A program made the position numbers and the translations under genes. Shown piece by piece: positions 19,493 to 34,590 of a DNA stretch of 64,000 nt (position 1 is its first letter; every line of letters begins with the position of its first letter). Below the pieces are notes generated by a model. It saw only the letters and a list, made by a program, of their open reading frames with translations, searched no databases and was not told where the DNA came from. Origin of the DNA: Buchnera aphidicola (Drepanosiphum platanoidis) (GTDB taxonomy: Bacteria > Pseudomonadota > Gammaproteobacteria > Enterobacterales > Enterobacteriaceae); assembly GCF_964020165.1 (NCBI RefSeq), contig NZ_OZ026537.1:248001-312000 (forward strand), read 5' to 3'.

Positions 19493-21367
19493 ATGAATAA
19501 AAAAAATTTTGATATTGTAATAATTGGTGGAGGTCATGCTGGAATTGAAGCATCTTTAATTGCAGCAAAAATGCATTGTAAAACTTTATTAATTACTCAA
19601 AAATTAAAAAATATTGGTAATTTATCTTGTAATCCAGCTATAGGAGGAATTGGAAAAGGACATTTAGTAAAAGAAATAGATGCTTTAGGTGGAATAATAG
19701 GAAAAATTACTGATCGATCAGGAATACAATTTAAAACATTAAATTTTAAAAAAGGAGCAGCTGTACAATCTACTCGTGTGCAAGTAGATAAAAACATTTA
19801 TGCAAAAAAAGCTCAATATTTTTTAAAAAATCAATCTAATTTATTTTTGTTAGAAGAAGAAGTATCTAAAATATTAATTAAAAATGATTATATTATAGGA
19901 ATTAAAACATTAAAAAATAAAAAAATTTTTTCTAAATCAGTAATATTAACAACTGGAACTTTTTTAAATGGAAAAATTTATATTGGAAATTCTGTTTCTT
20001 CTGGAGGAAGAATAAAAGATATTTCTTCAATAAAATTATCTCAAAATTTAAAAAAAATTTTAACAAAAGTCAAACGTTTAAAAACAGGCACACCTCCTAG
20101 AATTGATAAAAAAACAATAAATTTTTCAAAATTAAAGATTCAAAAAGGAGATTTTCCAATTCCATTTTTTTCTTTTTCGAAACATGATTTTAAACTATTA
20201 CCACAAAAATTTTGTTATATTACTTATACTAATGAAAAAACCCATGAAATTGTAAGAAAAAATATTCATTTAAGTCCTCTTTATTCTGGATTAATAAAAG
20301 GAATAGGCCCAAGATATTGTCCTTCTTTAGAAGATAAAATTATTAAATTTCCAGAAAAAGTACGTCATCAAATTTTTTTAGAGCCAGAAGGATTAAATAA
20401 TCATATTATTTATCCAAATGGAATTTCCACTAGTTTTCCTTTACAAATACAACAAAAAATAATAAATTCAATTGTAGGTTTAGAAAATGCAAAAATAATT
20501 GTTCCTGGATATGCTGTAGAATATGATTATTTTAATCCAAAAAATTTAAAATTGACTTTAGAATCAAAGCATATAAAAGGTCTCTTTTTAGCAGGACAAA
20601 TTAATGGTACTACAGGATATGAAGAAGCTGCAGCTCAAGGATTATTAGCTGGAATAAATGCGGCTTTATATATTAAAGAAAAAAAAAGTTGGTTTCCTTC
20701 TAGACATGAAGCTTATATAGGAGTATTAATAGATGATTTATGTTTTAAAGGTATAACAGAACCATATCGTATGTTTACTGCTCGAGCTGAACATCGATTA
20801 ATTTTAAGAGAAGATAATGCAGATAAAAGATTAACAAATATTGGAAGAAAATTAGGATTAGTTGATAATTATCAATGGATTCGTTATAATAAAAAAATTC
20901 AAAATTTAAAATTTGAAAAAAAAAGAATAAAAAATTTATTAATTCATCCTTTTTCTTCAAAATCAAAAATTTTAAATGATATTTCTTTAACTTCAATAAT
21001 ATCTAAAAAAATTAATGGAATTGAACTTTTAAAAAGACCAGAGATAAATTTTAAAAAATTAATTAAATTTAAAATTTTTAAACCAACTATATCTGAAAAA
21101 TTATTACACATTTTAGAAACTGAAATAAAATATTATGGATATATTAAAAAAGAAAAAAAAAAAATAAAAAATCAAAAAAAATATAAAAAATTATTTTTAC
21201 CTAAGCAAATAAATTATTCAAAAATAGTTGGATTATCAAATGAAATAATAGAAAAATTGAATTTTTATAAACCATCCACTATTGGTCATGCATCTAGAAT
21301 ATCTGGTATGACTCCAGTTGCAATTTCAATTTTATTAATATATATAAAAAAAAATTTGTTTAAGTAA
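19493..21367 (+). CDS. mnmG: tRNA uridine-34 modification enzyme MnmG (GidA)
   Basis: FAD protein that with MnmE (34591 here) forms the cmnm5 group on U34 of several tRNAs. About 624 residues (E. coli 629). The FAD-binding loop is [16 protein letters not shown] near the N-terminus, then [19 protein letters not shown], the conserved GTPPRID, and [21 protein letters not shown] start at the ATG of MNKKNFDIV, which fits the family; an in-frame ATG six codons earlier (19475) is possible. It precedes the atp operon, as in E. coli. Confidence 0.96.
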   Translation: MNKKNFDIVIIGGGHAGIEASLIAAKMHCKTLLITQKLKNIGNLSCNPAIGGIGKGHLVKEIDALGGIIGKITDRSGIQFKTLNFKKGAAVQSTRVQVDKNIYAKKAQYFLKNQSNLFLLEEEVSKILIKNDYIIGIKTLKNKKIFSKSVILTTGTFLNGKIYIGNSVSSGGRIKDISSIKLSQNLKKILTKVKRLKTGTPPRIDKKTINFSKLKIQKGDFPIPFFSFSKHDFKLLPQKFCYITYTNEKTHEIVRKNIHLSPLYSGLIKGIGPRYCPSLEDKIIKFPEKVRHQIFLEPEGLNNHIIYPNGISTSFPLQIQQKIINSIVGLENAKIIVPGYAVEYDYFNPKNLKLTLESKHIKGLFLAGQINGTTGYEEAAAQGLLAGINAALYIKEKKSWFPSRHEAYIGVLIDDLCFKGITEPYRMFTARAEHRLILREDNADKRLTNIGRKLGLVDNYQWIRYNKKIQNLKFEKKRIKNLLIHPFSSKSKILNDISLTSIISKKINGIELLKRPEINFKKLIKFKIFKPTISEKLLHILETEIKYYGYIKKEKKKIKNQKKYKKLFLPKQINYSKIVGLSNEIIEKLNFYKPSTIGHASRISGMTPVAISILLIYIKKNLFK

Positions 21368-21510
21368 TATAAAAAATAATAAAAACGTTAAATTTTTAAA
21401 AATAAAATTTTAAATAAAATAAATTTACTATTTTTTTTATTTTAATTTAATTTTATTTTTTATTAAAAACTCTATTTTTAAAAAATTTTATCATACATTA
21501 TACATTATAG

Positions 21511-22365
<855 letters not shown>

Positions 22366-22509
22366 ATATTTATAAAATTTTTTTAAAAAATATTAATTTT
22401 AATTATAAAAATTTTTATAAGTATAATATATAAATTTTTTAAAAAAATTTTTTTAAATTTATTTCAATAAAATTATATGTTAAAGTTTTATATATTTTTT
22501 TAAAAATGA

Positions 22510-22776
<267 letters not shown>

Positions 22777-22879
22777 TTATGATATGTGAATTATATTATT
22801 AAAATTTTATTTTTAAAAAAAAGTTTTAATTATAAATTTTAATATTTTAAAATATTAAATTTTTATACTAGGAATAATT

Positions 22880-23374
22880 ATGCATTTAAATTCAACAATA
22901 TTCGGTCAATTAATTTCATTTATTGTGTTTGTATTGTTTTGTATGAAATTTATTTGGCCTCCAATTATTACTACTATTGAAAATAGACAATTAAAAATTA
23001 AAAATTCTTTTAATAAGTTAAAAAAATCAAAATTAAAAATTAAAAAAATTAAAAAAAAAATTTTATTAAAATTAAAAAATACAAAAAAAAAATTTTTATC
23101 TGTTTTAAAAGATGCTTATAAAGAAAAACATAAAATTTTAAAAAAATCTAAAATTTTAGCAGAACAAGAGAAAAAAAAATTATTAAGTGAAGCATATACT
23201 CAAATAAATTTTAAAAAACAAAAAATTGCTAAAAAATTACATTATAAAATTAGTTTTTTATCTATACAAATTGCAAAAAAAATTATTTTTAAACATTTTA
23301 AAAATGATGATTTTAATCAAACTTTTAAAATCTTAAAAACACTTGAGCTTGAATTACAAAAATACATAAAATAA
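22880..23374 (+). CDS. atpF: ATP synthase F0 subunit b
   Basis: Peripheral stalk subunit with one N-terminal membrane helix and a long coiled coil. 164 residues (E. coli 156). The start [20 protein letters not shown], then [16 protein letters not shown], matches E. coli subunit b. The rest is helical, highly charged, and has drifted to Lys/Ile while keeping length. Lies between atpE and atpH in the standard order. Confidence 0.95.
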   Translation: MHLNSTIFGQLISFIVFVLFCMKFIWPPIITTIENRQLKIKNSFNKLKKSKLKIKKIKKKILLKLKNTKKKFLSVLKDAYKEKHKILKKSKILAEQEKKKLLSEAYTQINFKKQKIAKKLHYKISFLSIQIAKKIIFKHFKNDDFNQTFKILKTLELELQKYIK

Positions 23375-23446
23375 AAAATTTATTTTTATAAAAATATTAT
23401 TAAAAAATAATTTATAAATATAAATTACACTTAAAAATATATTAAA

Positions 23447-23980
23447 ATGTTAAAAAAAAAAATTTCTTGTATTTATGCAAAAATAATTTTTAAACTTTCA
23501 AAAAAAAAAAATAAAATTTTAGAATGGGAGAAAAAATTAAAAATATTTAGTTTTTTAATTAAAAAAAAAAAATTAAAACCAATATTTTTAGGATTATTTG
23601 GAATTAAAGAATCATATAAATTTTTTATATCATTATGTCATTTTAATTTAAACAAATATGAAAAAAAATTTATTAAAAGTTTATCTCATTTAAAAAAAAT
23701 ATATTTAATGAAATATATTTTAAAAGAATATATTACTTTAAAAAATAAATATTATAAAAACATAAAAATTAAATTAATTTCCTCTGTAAAATTAAATTCT
23801 AAACAAAAAAATAAAATAGAAAAATATTTTAAAAAAAAATTCAACAAAAATAAAATTTTAATAAATTATTTTATTGATGTTTCTTTAATTAAAGGAATTG
23901 TATTAAAAATAAATAGCTTAATTATAGATTTATCTATAAAAAATAAATTAAATTGTTTATTTAATAATTTAATAAAATAA
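23447..23980 (+). CDS. atpH: ATP synthase F1 subunit delta
   Basis: Connects F1 to the b-dimer stalk. 177 residues, exactly the E. coli length. Conservation is weak and it is recognised mainly by position and length, plus the C-terminal SVKLNSKQKNKIEKYF and a region of the type VDVSLIGGIVLKI (here IDVSLIKGIVLKIN). Many Lys codons in A-runs. Ends 17 bases before atpA. Confidence 0.9.
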   Translation: MLKKKISCIYAKIIFKLSKKKNKILEWEKKLKIFSFLIKKKKLKPIFLGLFGIKESYKFFISLCHFNLNKYEKKFIKSLSHLKKIYLMKYILKEYITLKNKYYKNIKIKLISSVKLNSKQKNKIEKYFKKKFNKNKILINYFIDVSLIKGIVLKINSLIIDLSIKNKLNCLFNNLIK

Positions 23981-23997
23981 AGAGATAATAAATTTTT

Positions 23998-25560
23998 ATG
24001 AAATTAAACGAATTAGAAATTCATGAAATTATAAAAAAAAGAATTAAAGATTTTAAATTAATTAACAATATTTTTTATGAAGGAACTATTATTTCAGTAA
24101 TTGATGGAATAATTAAAATATATGGATTAGATAAAGCTATGCAAGGAGAAATGTTATTTATTTCTAAAGTAAAACAATATGCTCTTGTATTAAATCTAGA
24201 AAAAGATTTAATTGGAGCTGTAATATTAGGCTCTTATATAAATGTAAAAGCTGGTATGAAAATAAAATGTACAGGAAAGATTTTAGAAATTCCTGTAGGT
24301 AGAAATTTTTTAGGAAGAGTAGTAGATGCTTTAGCTAATCCTATCGATGGGAAAGGATCAATAAAATATGAAAAATATTCTGCTATAGAAAGTGCTGCTC
24401 CTGGAGTAATTGATCGTTCTTATATTAATAAACCACTTCAAACAGGATATTTAGCTATAGATACGATGATACCTATAGGGAGAGGGCAAAGAGAATTAAT
24501 TATTGGTGATCGACAAACTGGAAAAACTTCTTTAGCAATCTCTACTATTATTAATCAAAAATTTTTTGATATTAAATGCGTATATGTTGCAATTGGTCAA
24601 AAATTATCTACAATTTTTAATGTAGTACAAACATTAAAAGAATATAATGCATTAAAACATACTATTATAATTTCTGCTTCTGCCTCAGAATCTGCATCTT
24701 TGCAATATTTATCTCCTTATGCGGGATGCACTTTAGGAGAATATTTTAGAGATTTAGGTGAAGATGCTTTAATAATTTATGATGATTTATCTAAACATGC
24801 AATTGCTTATAGACAAATATCATTATTACTAAAAAGACCTCCCGGAAGAGAAGCTTTTCCAGGAGATATATTTTATTTACATTCTAGATTATTAGAAAGA
24901 TCGTCTCAAGTAAATAAAAAATATTTAAATAAAAAAAATAATCAAAAAAAAACTTTTAATAATAATAAAATTAATGGATCATTGACTGCATTACCAATTA
25001 TTGAAACTCAACTCGGAGATGTTTCAGCTTTTGTTCCAACTAATGTTATCTCTATTACAGATGGTCAAATATTTTTAGAATCAAATTTATTTAATTCAGG
25101 AATAAGACCGGCTATAAATCCTGGAATCTCTGTTTCAAGAGTAGGAAGTGCAGCGCAAACTAAAATTATAAAAACTCTTTCTGGTGGAATAAGAACTGCA
25201 TTAGCTCAATACCAAGAATTAGAATCATTTTCTAAATTTTCTTCAGATTTAGATTCTGTAACAAAAAAACAATTAAAACATGGAAAAAAAATATTAGAAT
25301 TGTTAAAACAATCTGAACATTGTTTGTTATCTGTAGCAGATCAAGCAATATTATTATATGCAGCTGAATATAGATTTTTAGATGATATTAAGGTAAAAAA
25401 AATTAATTTTTTTAAAAAAAATTTATTAAAATTTTTTAAAAAAAAATATGTTAATTTAAGAAACAATATAAATTCTTCAGGTGAATATAATCATATTATT
25501 AAAGAAAAATTAAATAATTTATTAAATTCTTTTAAAAAAAAATTTTTTTCTATATTATAA
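23998..25560 (+). CDS. atpA: ATP synthase F1 subunit alpha
   Basis: Non-catalytic nucleotide-binding subunit of the alpha3-beta3 head. 520 residues (E. coli 513). The P-loop is [12 protein letters not shown] (about 169-180), preceded by [11 protein letters not shown]; the arginine-finger region is [18 protein letters not shown] short Lys/Asn-rich insertion (around [18 protein letters not shown]) sits after SSQVNKKY and explains the extra length. Confidence 0.98.
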   Translation: MKLNELEIHEIIKKRIKDFKLINNIFYEGTIISVIDGIIKIYGLDKAMQGEMLFISKVKQYALVLNLEKDLIGAVILGSYINVKAGMKIKCTGKILEIPVGRNFLGRVVDALANPIDGKGSIKYEKYSAIESAAPGVIDRSYINKPLQTGYLAIDTMIPIGRGQRELIIGDRQTGKTSLAISTIINQKFFDIKCVYVAIGQKLSTIFNVVQTLKEYNALKHTIIISASASESASLQYLSPYAGCTLGEYFRDLGEDALIIYDDLSKHAIAYRQISLLLKRPPGREAFPGDIFYLHSRLLERSSQVNKKYLNKKNNQKKTFNNNKINGSLTALPIIETQLGDVSAFVPTNVISITDGQIFLESNLFNSGIRPAINPGISVSRVGSAAQTKIIKTLSGGIRTALAQYQELESFSKFSSDLDSVTKKQLKHGKKILELLKQSEHCLLSVADQAILLYAAEYRFLDDIKVKKINFFKKNLLKFFKKKYVNLRNNINSSGEYNHIIKEKLNNLLNSFKKKFFSIL

Positions 25561-25608
25561 AAATTTTTTATTTTTTAAAAAAATAATTGAGAAATTCTAT
25601 AAAAAATT

Positions 25609-26493
25609 ATGGAAAACGTTAAAGAAATAAGAAAAAAAATTGAAAGTATTTCTAATACTAAAAAAATTACTAAAGCCATGGAAATGATTTCTATTTCTAA
25701 AATTAAAAAAATTGAAAAAAAAATTAAAGAAAATCAATTTTATAGTAAAATTATAAAAAAAACTTATAATAGATTTTTATCACAGAAAATTTTAAGTAAT
25801 AACATATTTTTAAAAGAAAAAAAAAAAATAAAAACTATTTGTATTATTTGTATTTTTACAAATAAGGGTTTATGTGGAAGTTTAAATACTAATTTATTTA
25901 AAAAAATATTAATTTTTTTAAAAAAAATTTCTATAAAAAAAATTTCTTTTAAATTAATGTTATACGGATTAAAATCACGTTCTTTTTTTAATCATATAAA
26001 AAAAAAAGATTTATATTTTTTTAAAAATAGTATTAAAAATAATTTTAAAGAATTTAAATTAAAAAAAATTTTTAATTTTTTTTCCAAAAAATATTTAAAA
26101 AAAAAATTTGATAAAGTATATATAGCATATAATTATTTTCGTAATAAATTTTGTTTTTCTCCTAAAATTGTTCAATTATTACCTTTATTAAAACAATCTT
26201 ATAATAAAAAAAAAAAATATTTTTTAGGAAATTACATTCATGAATTAGAATTATCAAAAATAATACAATATTTTTTAAAATTATATTCTTATAATAAATT
26301 TTATAAATTTATATTATCAAATTTAGCTTGTGAAAATTGTTCAAGAATGATTTCAATGAAGAAAGCTTCTGATAGTAGTAAAAAAATAATTTCAGAATTA
26401 AAAATTTTTTATAATAAAGTTAGACAATCAAATATTACTCAAGAATTAAATGAAATTATTTCTGGAACATCTACAATTATTTCAGATTTTTAA
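25609..26493 (+). CDS. atpG: ATP synthase F1 subunit gamma
   Basis: Central rotating shaft. 294 residues (E. coli 287). The N-terminal helix (KKIESISNTKKITKAMEMIS) and the C-terminal helix with ENCSRMISMKKASDSSKK and RQSNITQELNEIISG are clear, while the middle domain has drifted heavily to Lys, Phe and Ile. This is the usual pattern for gamma, where only the coiled coil is strictly constrained. Confidence 0.96.
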   Translation: MENVKEIRKKIESISNTKKITKAMEMISISKIKKIEKKIKENQFYSKIIKKTYNRFLSQKILSNNIFLKEKKKIKTICIICIFTNKGLCGSLNTNLFKKILIFLKKISIKKISFKLMLYGLKSRSFFNHIKKKDLYFFKNSIKNNFKEFKLKKIFNFFSKKYLKKKFDKVYIAYNYFRNKFCFSPKIVQLLPLLKQSYNKKKKYFLGNYIHELELSKIIQYFLKLYSYNKFYKFILSNLACENCSRMISMKKASDSSKKIISELKIFYNKVRQSNITQELNEIISGTSTIISDF

Positions 26494-26532
26494 AAATTAT
26501 AAAAATTTTATTTAATTAAAAATAAATGGTGA

Positions 26533-27951
<1,419 letters not shown>

Positions 27952-27973
27952 TTTATTTTTAAGGTTCAATAAT

Positions 27974-28417
27974 ATGTCTTTAATATTAAATATTTCTACG
28001 ATAAAAAAAAAAATATTTTCTAATAATATTAATTTTGTTTGTTTAAATGGTATTGAAGGGGGATTAAGTATTTATCCTAAACATGCTCCTTTGATTACAT
28101 TATTAAAATCTGGAATTATTAAAATTAATATTTATGAAAAAAATAATCAAAAAAATATATATTTTTATTTATATATTTCAAAAGGATTATTAGAAGTTCA
28201 ACCTAATTTTATAAATATTTTCATAAAATTTTCAATAAATTCATATGATGATAATTTAAAAAATAAATTTTTTTTAAAAAAAAATTATTTAAAAAAAAAA
28301 ATTTTATTAAAAAAAAAAAATAATTTAAATTTTAAAAAAATTTCCTTAAAATATGAAAAAATTATTCAAAATATTAAAATTTTAAATTTTTTAAAAAATA
28401 TGAACATTTTAAAGTAA
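27974..28417 (+). CDS. atpC: ATP synthase F1 subunit epsilon
   Basis: Small regulator of F1 and part of the rotor. 147 residues (E. coli 139). The N-terminal beta barrel is conserved around GIEGGLSIYPKHAPLITLLKSG; the C-terminal helical hairpin is lysine-rich and degenerate in sequence. It ends the operon and is followed by a GC-rich hairpin before convergent gyrB. Confidence 0.94.
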   Translation: MSLILNISTIKKKIFSNNINFVCLNGIEGGLSIYPKHAPLITLLKSGIIKINIYEKNNQKNIYFYLYISKGLLEVQPNFINIFIKFSINSYDDNLKNKFFLKKNYLKKKILLKKKNNLNFKKISLKYEKIIQNIKILNFLKNMNILK

Positions 28418-28445
28418 TTAAATTTTTTTTAAATATATTTATTTA

Positions 28446-28480
28446 TTAGCGGCGGATTATAATTTTATTTGAGCCGCTAA
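28446..28480. terminator. GC-rich hairpin between atpC and gyrB
   Basis: Arms ttagcggc (28446-28453) and gccgctaa (28473-28480) are exactly complementary around a 19-base AT-rich loop, followed by a run of seven A (and preceded by T-rich sequence on the other strand). It stands between two convergent genes. Such a GC-rich stem is striking in this base composition and must be under selection. Likely a terminator for the atp operon. Confidence 0.75.
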
Positions 28481-28495
28481 AAAAATATTTTTAAA

Positions 28496-30940
<2,445 letters not shown>

Positions 30941-31012
30941 TTATAAATATTAAATTTTGTTTTAATAATTATTATAAAATGTAATAAATAAATTAAATTT
31001 TATATATTTATT

Positions 31013-32131
31013 TTAAATTTGTAATGGCATAATTATATATTTTAATTCTTTTATTTTTGGATCTTCAATTTGAATTTGTAAATTTTTTTTTTTTAATTTA
31101 AAAATAATATATTTATTTTTTAAAATATTAATTACATTTAAAAGATAATTTACATTAATAGATATTTTAATAGTTTTTTTAAAATAATTAAAATTAAATT
31201 TTGAAATTACATTTTCTTCTTGATTATGTGATTTAATTACACATATACCATTTTTTTTGAATTTTATATATACACCTTTGGTTAATTGATGACTTAATAT
31301 TGACGCATAAGACAAATATTTTTTTAATTTTTTACGATTTATTTTTATTTTAAAATAAGGTTTTTTAATAAAAATTTTTTTAAAATTTGGAAATTTTTCA
31401 TGTATAATTTTTGAAGTAAAAGTAATATTTTCAGTTTTAAACGAAACACTATTTTCATTTAAAAAAATATCAATAATTTTATTAGTTTTAAATGAAATAA
31501 TTTTATTAAGTTCTAACACTGATTTTCTAGGAATTATAATTGAAAAATCTAAAAATTTTTTAACATTTGTTGAAATTTTAGTATAATAATAAGATAATCT
31601 ATGACCATTAGTAGAAGTTGTACAAAATATTCTATTAAAATTATTAAATTTTAATAATAATCCATTAAAATAATTTCTAATATCATTATTAGATATAGAA
31701 AAATATGTATAATCAATCATATTTTTTAATATATTGGATTGAATAGAAAAAATTTTTTTTAAATTATCTTTTTTAAATCTAGGAAAATTTTTTGTTTTTA
31801 ATGTAAGTAACTGAAATATACTTTTATCAGATTTTATTAAAATTTTTTTATTTTTTAAAATTATATCTAGTATAGAATCTTTAGGTAGAATTTTACAAAT
31901 TTCAAAAATTTTATTACCTAAAACAGAAATTTCTGATGTACATTTTCCAAAAAATTTTTTTGTTTTTATTATTAATTCTATATCATTGCTGCTACTTATA
32001 AGTAATAAAAAATTTTTTTTAAATTTTATTATTATATTTTCTAATATTGGATTAACATTATTTTTTATAATAATTGAATTAACTTTTTGTAAATTTTTAA
32101 AAAAATTTTTTTGTTTTATAGAAAATTTCAT
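31013..32131 (-). CDS. dnaN: DNA polymerase III sliding clamp (beta)
   Basis: Ring-shaped processivity factor, 372 residues (E. coli 366). Recognised by position next to gyrB, length, and motifs such as NPILENIIIKF near the N-terminus, SYYYTKI, the IIPRKSVLELNK of the middle domain, and the C-terminal YIIMPLQI (E. coli YVVMPMRL), which forms part of the protein-binding pocket. Overall it is very divergent and lysine-rich. dnaA, which normally precedes dnaN, is absent. Confidence 0.95.
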   Translation of the reverse strand: MKFSIKQKNFFKNLQKVNSIIIKNNVNPILENIIIKFKKNFLLLISSSNDIELIIKTKKFFGKCTSEISVLGNKIFEICKILPKDSILDIILKNKKILIKSDKSIFQLLTLKTKNFPRFKKDNLKKIFSIQSNILKNMIDYTYFSISNNDIRNYFNGLLLKFNNFNRIFCTTSTNGHRLSYYYTKISTNVKKFLDFSIIIPRKSVLELNKIISFKTNKIIDIFLNENSVSFKTENITFTSKIIHEKFPNFKKIFIKKPYFKIKINRKKLKKYLSYASILSHQLTKGVYIKFKKNGICVIKSHNQEENVISKFNFNYFKKTIKISINVNYLLNVINILKNKYIIFKLKKKNLQIQIEDPKIKELKYIIMPLQI

Positions 32132-32443
32132 ATTTTTTATATTAAATTTAAACGATTTAATTTTTTATGAAAATATAACATAATAATGTTTAATATATTA
32201 AATTATTAATTTTTAATATAAATATTTTATTTATTTTAATTTAATTTTTTAGTAAATTATTTATTATACTATTATAATGTTATAATTACGAATATTATAT
32301 GAAGAATAATGTTTTATTAAAAATAATTTAAAATATTTTTTAATATTTTATAATTTTTAAAAATGTTAATTTTTAAAATAATTAAAAATTAAATAATATA
32401 TTTTTAAGAATAAAATATATAAAAATTAGAGGTATTTATTTTT
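32132..32443. other. dnaN-rpmH intergenic region; dnaA missing
   Basis: A 312-bp divergent spacer between dnaN (minus) and rpmH (plus). In E. coli, and as I recall in other Buchnera, dnaA (about 1.4 kb) stands here. No reading frame, dnaA remnant or DnaA box (TTATCCACA type) is visible. It must hold the promoters for dnaN and for rpmH-rnpA; an agaggt stretch about 12 bases before the rpmH ATG is a fair ribosome-binding site. Confidence 0.8.
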
Positions 32444-32593
32444 ATGAAAAGAACTTTTCAACCATCTATAGTTAAAAGAAATAGAACTCATGGGTTTAGA
32501 ATTAGAATGGCTACTAAAGACGGGAGAAAAATATTATCTAGAAGACGAACAAAATTACGTTATTATTTAACTTTAAATTCTAAAAAAAAATAG
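32444..32593 (+). CDS. rpmH: 50S ribosomal protein L34
   Basis: 49 residues: [19 protein letters not shown], then [17 protein letters not shown] and a short basic tail. It matches E. coli L34 (46 residues) almost throughout. Preceded by agaggt. It is followed after 10 bases by rnpA, the standard pair. Confidence 0.98.
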   Translation: MKRTFQPSIVKRNRTHGFRIRMATKDGRKILSRRRTKLRYYLTLNSKKK

Positions 32594-32603
32594 TATTTAT
32601 TTT

Positions 32604-32957
32604 ATGTCTAAAAAGTTTAATTTTTCTAAAAAATTTCGTTTATTAAATTTTAATCAATATAAAAGAGTTTTTAAAAAATCTTATAAATCAGAAAAAAAAG
32701 GTATATTAATTTTAGGAAGTTATAACAAATTAGATTATTCTAGATTAGGAATTTTAATTTCAAAAAAAATTATAAAAAAATCTGTAATTCGTAATAAAAT
32801 AAAAAGATTAGTTCGGGAATTTTTTAGGCATCAAAAAAATAAATTTTTAAATATGGATTTTGTTTTTATTTTAAAAAAAAAATTTTTTTTTATTAAAAAA
32901 AAATTTTTTTTAAATTTATATTCTGTTTGGATTAGATATAAAAAAAAATTTATATAA
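32604..32957 (+). CDS. rnpA: Ribonuclease P protein component
   Basis: Protein subunit helping RNase P RNA remove tRNA 5' leaders. 117 residues (E. coli 119). The family signature is clear: SRLGILISKKIIKKSVIRNKIKRLVREFFR, with the RNR box as RNKIKR. The C-terminal part is a Lys/Phe-rich helix. The RNA subunit gene is not in this window. Confidence 0.95.
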   Translation: MSKKFNFSKKFRLLNFNQYKRVFKKSYKSEKKGILILGSYNKLDYSRLGILISKKIIKKSVIRNKIKRLVREFFRHQKNKFLNMDFVFILKKKFFFIKKKFFLNLYSVWIRYKKKFI

Positions 32958-33847
32958 TAATTTTTTAAGTTTTTAAAATATTTAAATTCTTTAAATTTTT
33001 ATATAATAAAAATTAAAAATTAAAAAATGTAAAAACATTATAATATTTATTTAAACAAAAGTAATTTTTTTTGTATTTTTATATAATATGTGAATAATTT
33101 TATTAAAAAATTTTATTAAATTTATGTTAAATAAATTTAATTAAATAAGATAAATAATTTTTTTTTAGATATAAAAAATATAATAATTATTAATTATAAT
33201 AAATATAATTTAAAAACATTTATATAAAAAAAAATCAATAATATTTTATATCTGTAACAGATATAAAATATAAATTAAAAAAAATATAGATATTATACTA
33301 AAATTTTTTAAAAAAAAATTATAAATTTTAATGTATTATATTTAATAATAATTATATAATATATTATTATTAATATTTATATTTTTAATAATTTAAATCT
33401 TAAAATTTATAATAATAATATTTATTATAAATTAAATAAAAAATAATAAATATTTTTTATAAAATTAAAAATTATATTTATAGTGTTTTAAAATTACTTT
33501 AAAAATAAATTTTATTCATATAAATTATTTAAAATTTACCTTTAAATTTAATGGAAAAAATTAATGTTTACAATAATTCAATTTATATTAATGTTAATAA
33601 TTGTAAAAGATATGTTATAACTATTTTTTTAACATAAACTAAAAAAATTTTATTTTTTATATATTAAATTTTTATTTTTATTTATAATAATTAATTAAAA
33701 AACTTTTTATGTAAAAAATAATTTTAATAATATAAATAATAAAATAATTTTAATAAATTATAAAAATTTTAAAATTAAAAATTTTTTATATAGTTTTTTT
33801 ATATTTTTTTTAAACAATTTATCAAAAAATTTTAAAATTACATTAAT
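32958..33847. other. 890-bp gap: lost 5' part of yidC
   Basis: Very AT-rich and non-coding between rnpA and the shortened yidC. The size is close to what the missing ~325 N-terminal codons of YidC would occupy, so this looks like the eroded remains of that coding region. No residue-level similarity to the periplasmic domain survives that I can see. It includes the palindrome at 33241-33271, and an isolated 28-codon frame at 33551-33637 (MEKINVYNN...) that I do not believe in. Confidence 0.6.
33241..33271. repeat. 31-bp palindrome downstream of rnpA
   Basis: atattttatatctgt at 33241-33255 is the exact complement of acagatataaaatat at 33257-33271, with one base between, so a real hairpin would have about a 14-bp stem and a 3-base loop (taa). 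It is 280 bp downstream of the rnpA stop and upstream of yidC. It may end the rpmH-rnpA transcript, but there is no clean T-run on the plus strand. Confidence 0.6.
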
Positions 33848-34504
33848 ATGTTTAGTATAAACTCTCATTTATTTTTTAATAATACTCATGTTCATGGATT
33901 TTTTTATTTTTTATCTGAGCCTTTGTTTTATGTTTTAGCATTTTTTAATAAAATTTTTAAAAATTGGGGGTTTTCAATAATAATGTTAACAATTTTTATT
34001 AGAATTATTATGTACCCCCTAGCTAGATTTCAGCAAGAAACATTAGCAAAAATAACAAATTTGCAACCTCAGATTTTAAATATTAAAGAAAAATTTAAGC
34101 ATGATTATAATGAATCAAATGTACAAATTTTAAAATTATATAAAGAAAATAATGTTAATCCATTATATAGTTTTCTTCCTATTTTGTTACAAACGCCTTT
34201 TTTTTTAGCTTTATATCATCTTTTAACTACTGTAAATGAATTAAAACGTGCTCCTTTTGTTTTTTGGATACAAGATTTATCTACATATGATCCTTGTTAC
34301 ATATTACCAATGATTTTAGGATTTACTATTTATTTACTTCAAATAAGTAGTTTAAATAGTCAATCTAGCTATTTATTAGAAGCATCTCCAAGCAATAAAT
34401 ATTTTATTATATTATTTTCTGTTTTTATGGCTTTATTTTTTATGCATTTTCCATCAGGATTATTAATATATTATATAGTTAATAATATTATTTCTATTAT
34501 TTAA
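33848..34504 (+). CDS. yidC: Membrane insertase YidC, reduced to the insertase core
   Basis: 218 residues against ~530-550 in E. coli. The first membrane helix and the large periplasmic domain are absent; translation cannot extend upstream because of an in-frame TAA at 33833-33835. What remains is the Oxa1-like core: GFFYFLSEPLFYVLAFF, the helix WGFSIIMLTIFIRIIMYPLA with the groove arginine, the cytoplasmic hairpin (LQPQILNIKEKF...VNPLYSFLPILLQTPFF), APFVFWIQDLS and FMHFPSGLLIYYIVNN. It stops at IISII, so the basic ribosome-binding tail is also lost. No signal peptide. It resembles short Oxa1/SpoIIIJ-type insertases and is probably functional. Confidence 0.92.
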   Translation: MFSINSHLFFNNTHVHGFFYFLSEPLFYVLAFFNKIFKNWGFSIIMLTIFIRIIMYPLARFQQETLAKITNLQPQILNIKEKFKHDYNESNVQILKLYKENNVNPLYSFLPILLQTPFFLALYHLLTTVNELKRAPFVFWIQDLSTYDPCYILPMILGFTIYLLQISSLNSQSSYLLEASPSNKYFIILFSVFMALFFMHFPSGLLIYYIVNNIISII

Positions 34505-34590
34505 AAAAAGTATTAAAAAAAAAGATTTTAATTAATATTTTAGATATTTTATATAATTTTTTTATATTTTCATAATGGTAATAGTAATTT

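Noticed and set aside
20775..20996. 73-codon frame antisense to mnmG
   Set aside because: Shadow of the conserved MnmG coding sequence; poly-Lys/Leu/Phe composition only.
33551..33637. 28-codon frame MEKINVYNN... upstream of yidC
   Set aside because: Too short, no ribosome-binding site, no similarity to the YidC N-terminus or any small protein I know; expected by chance in this composition.
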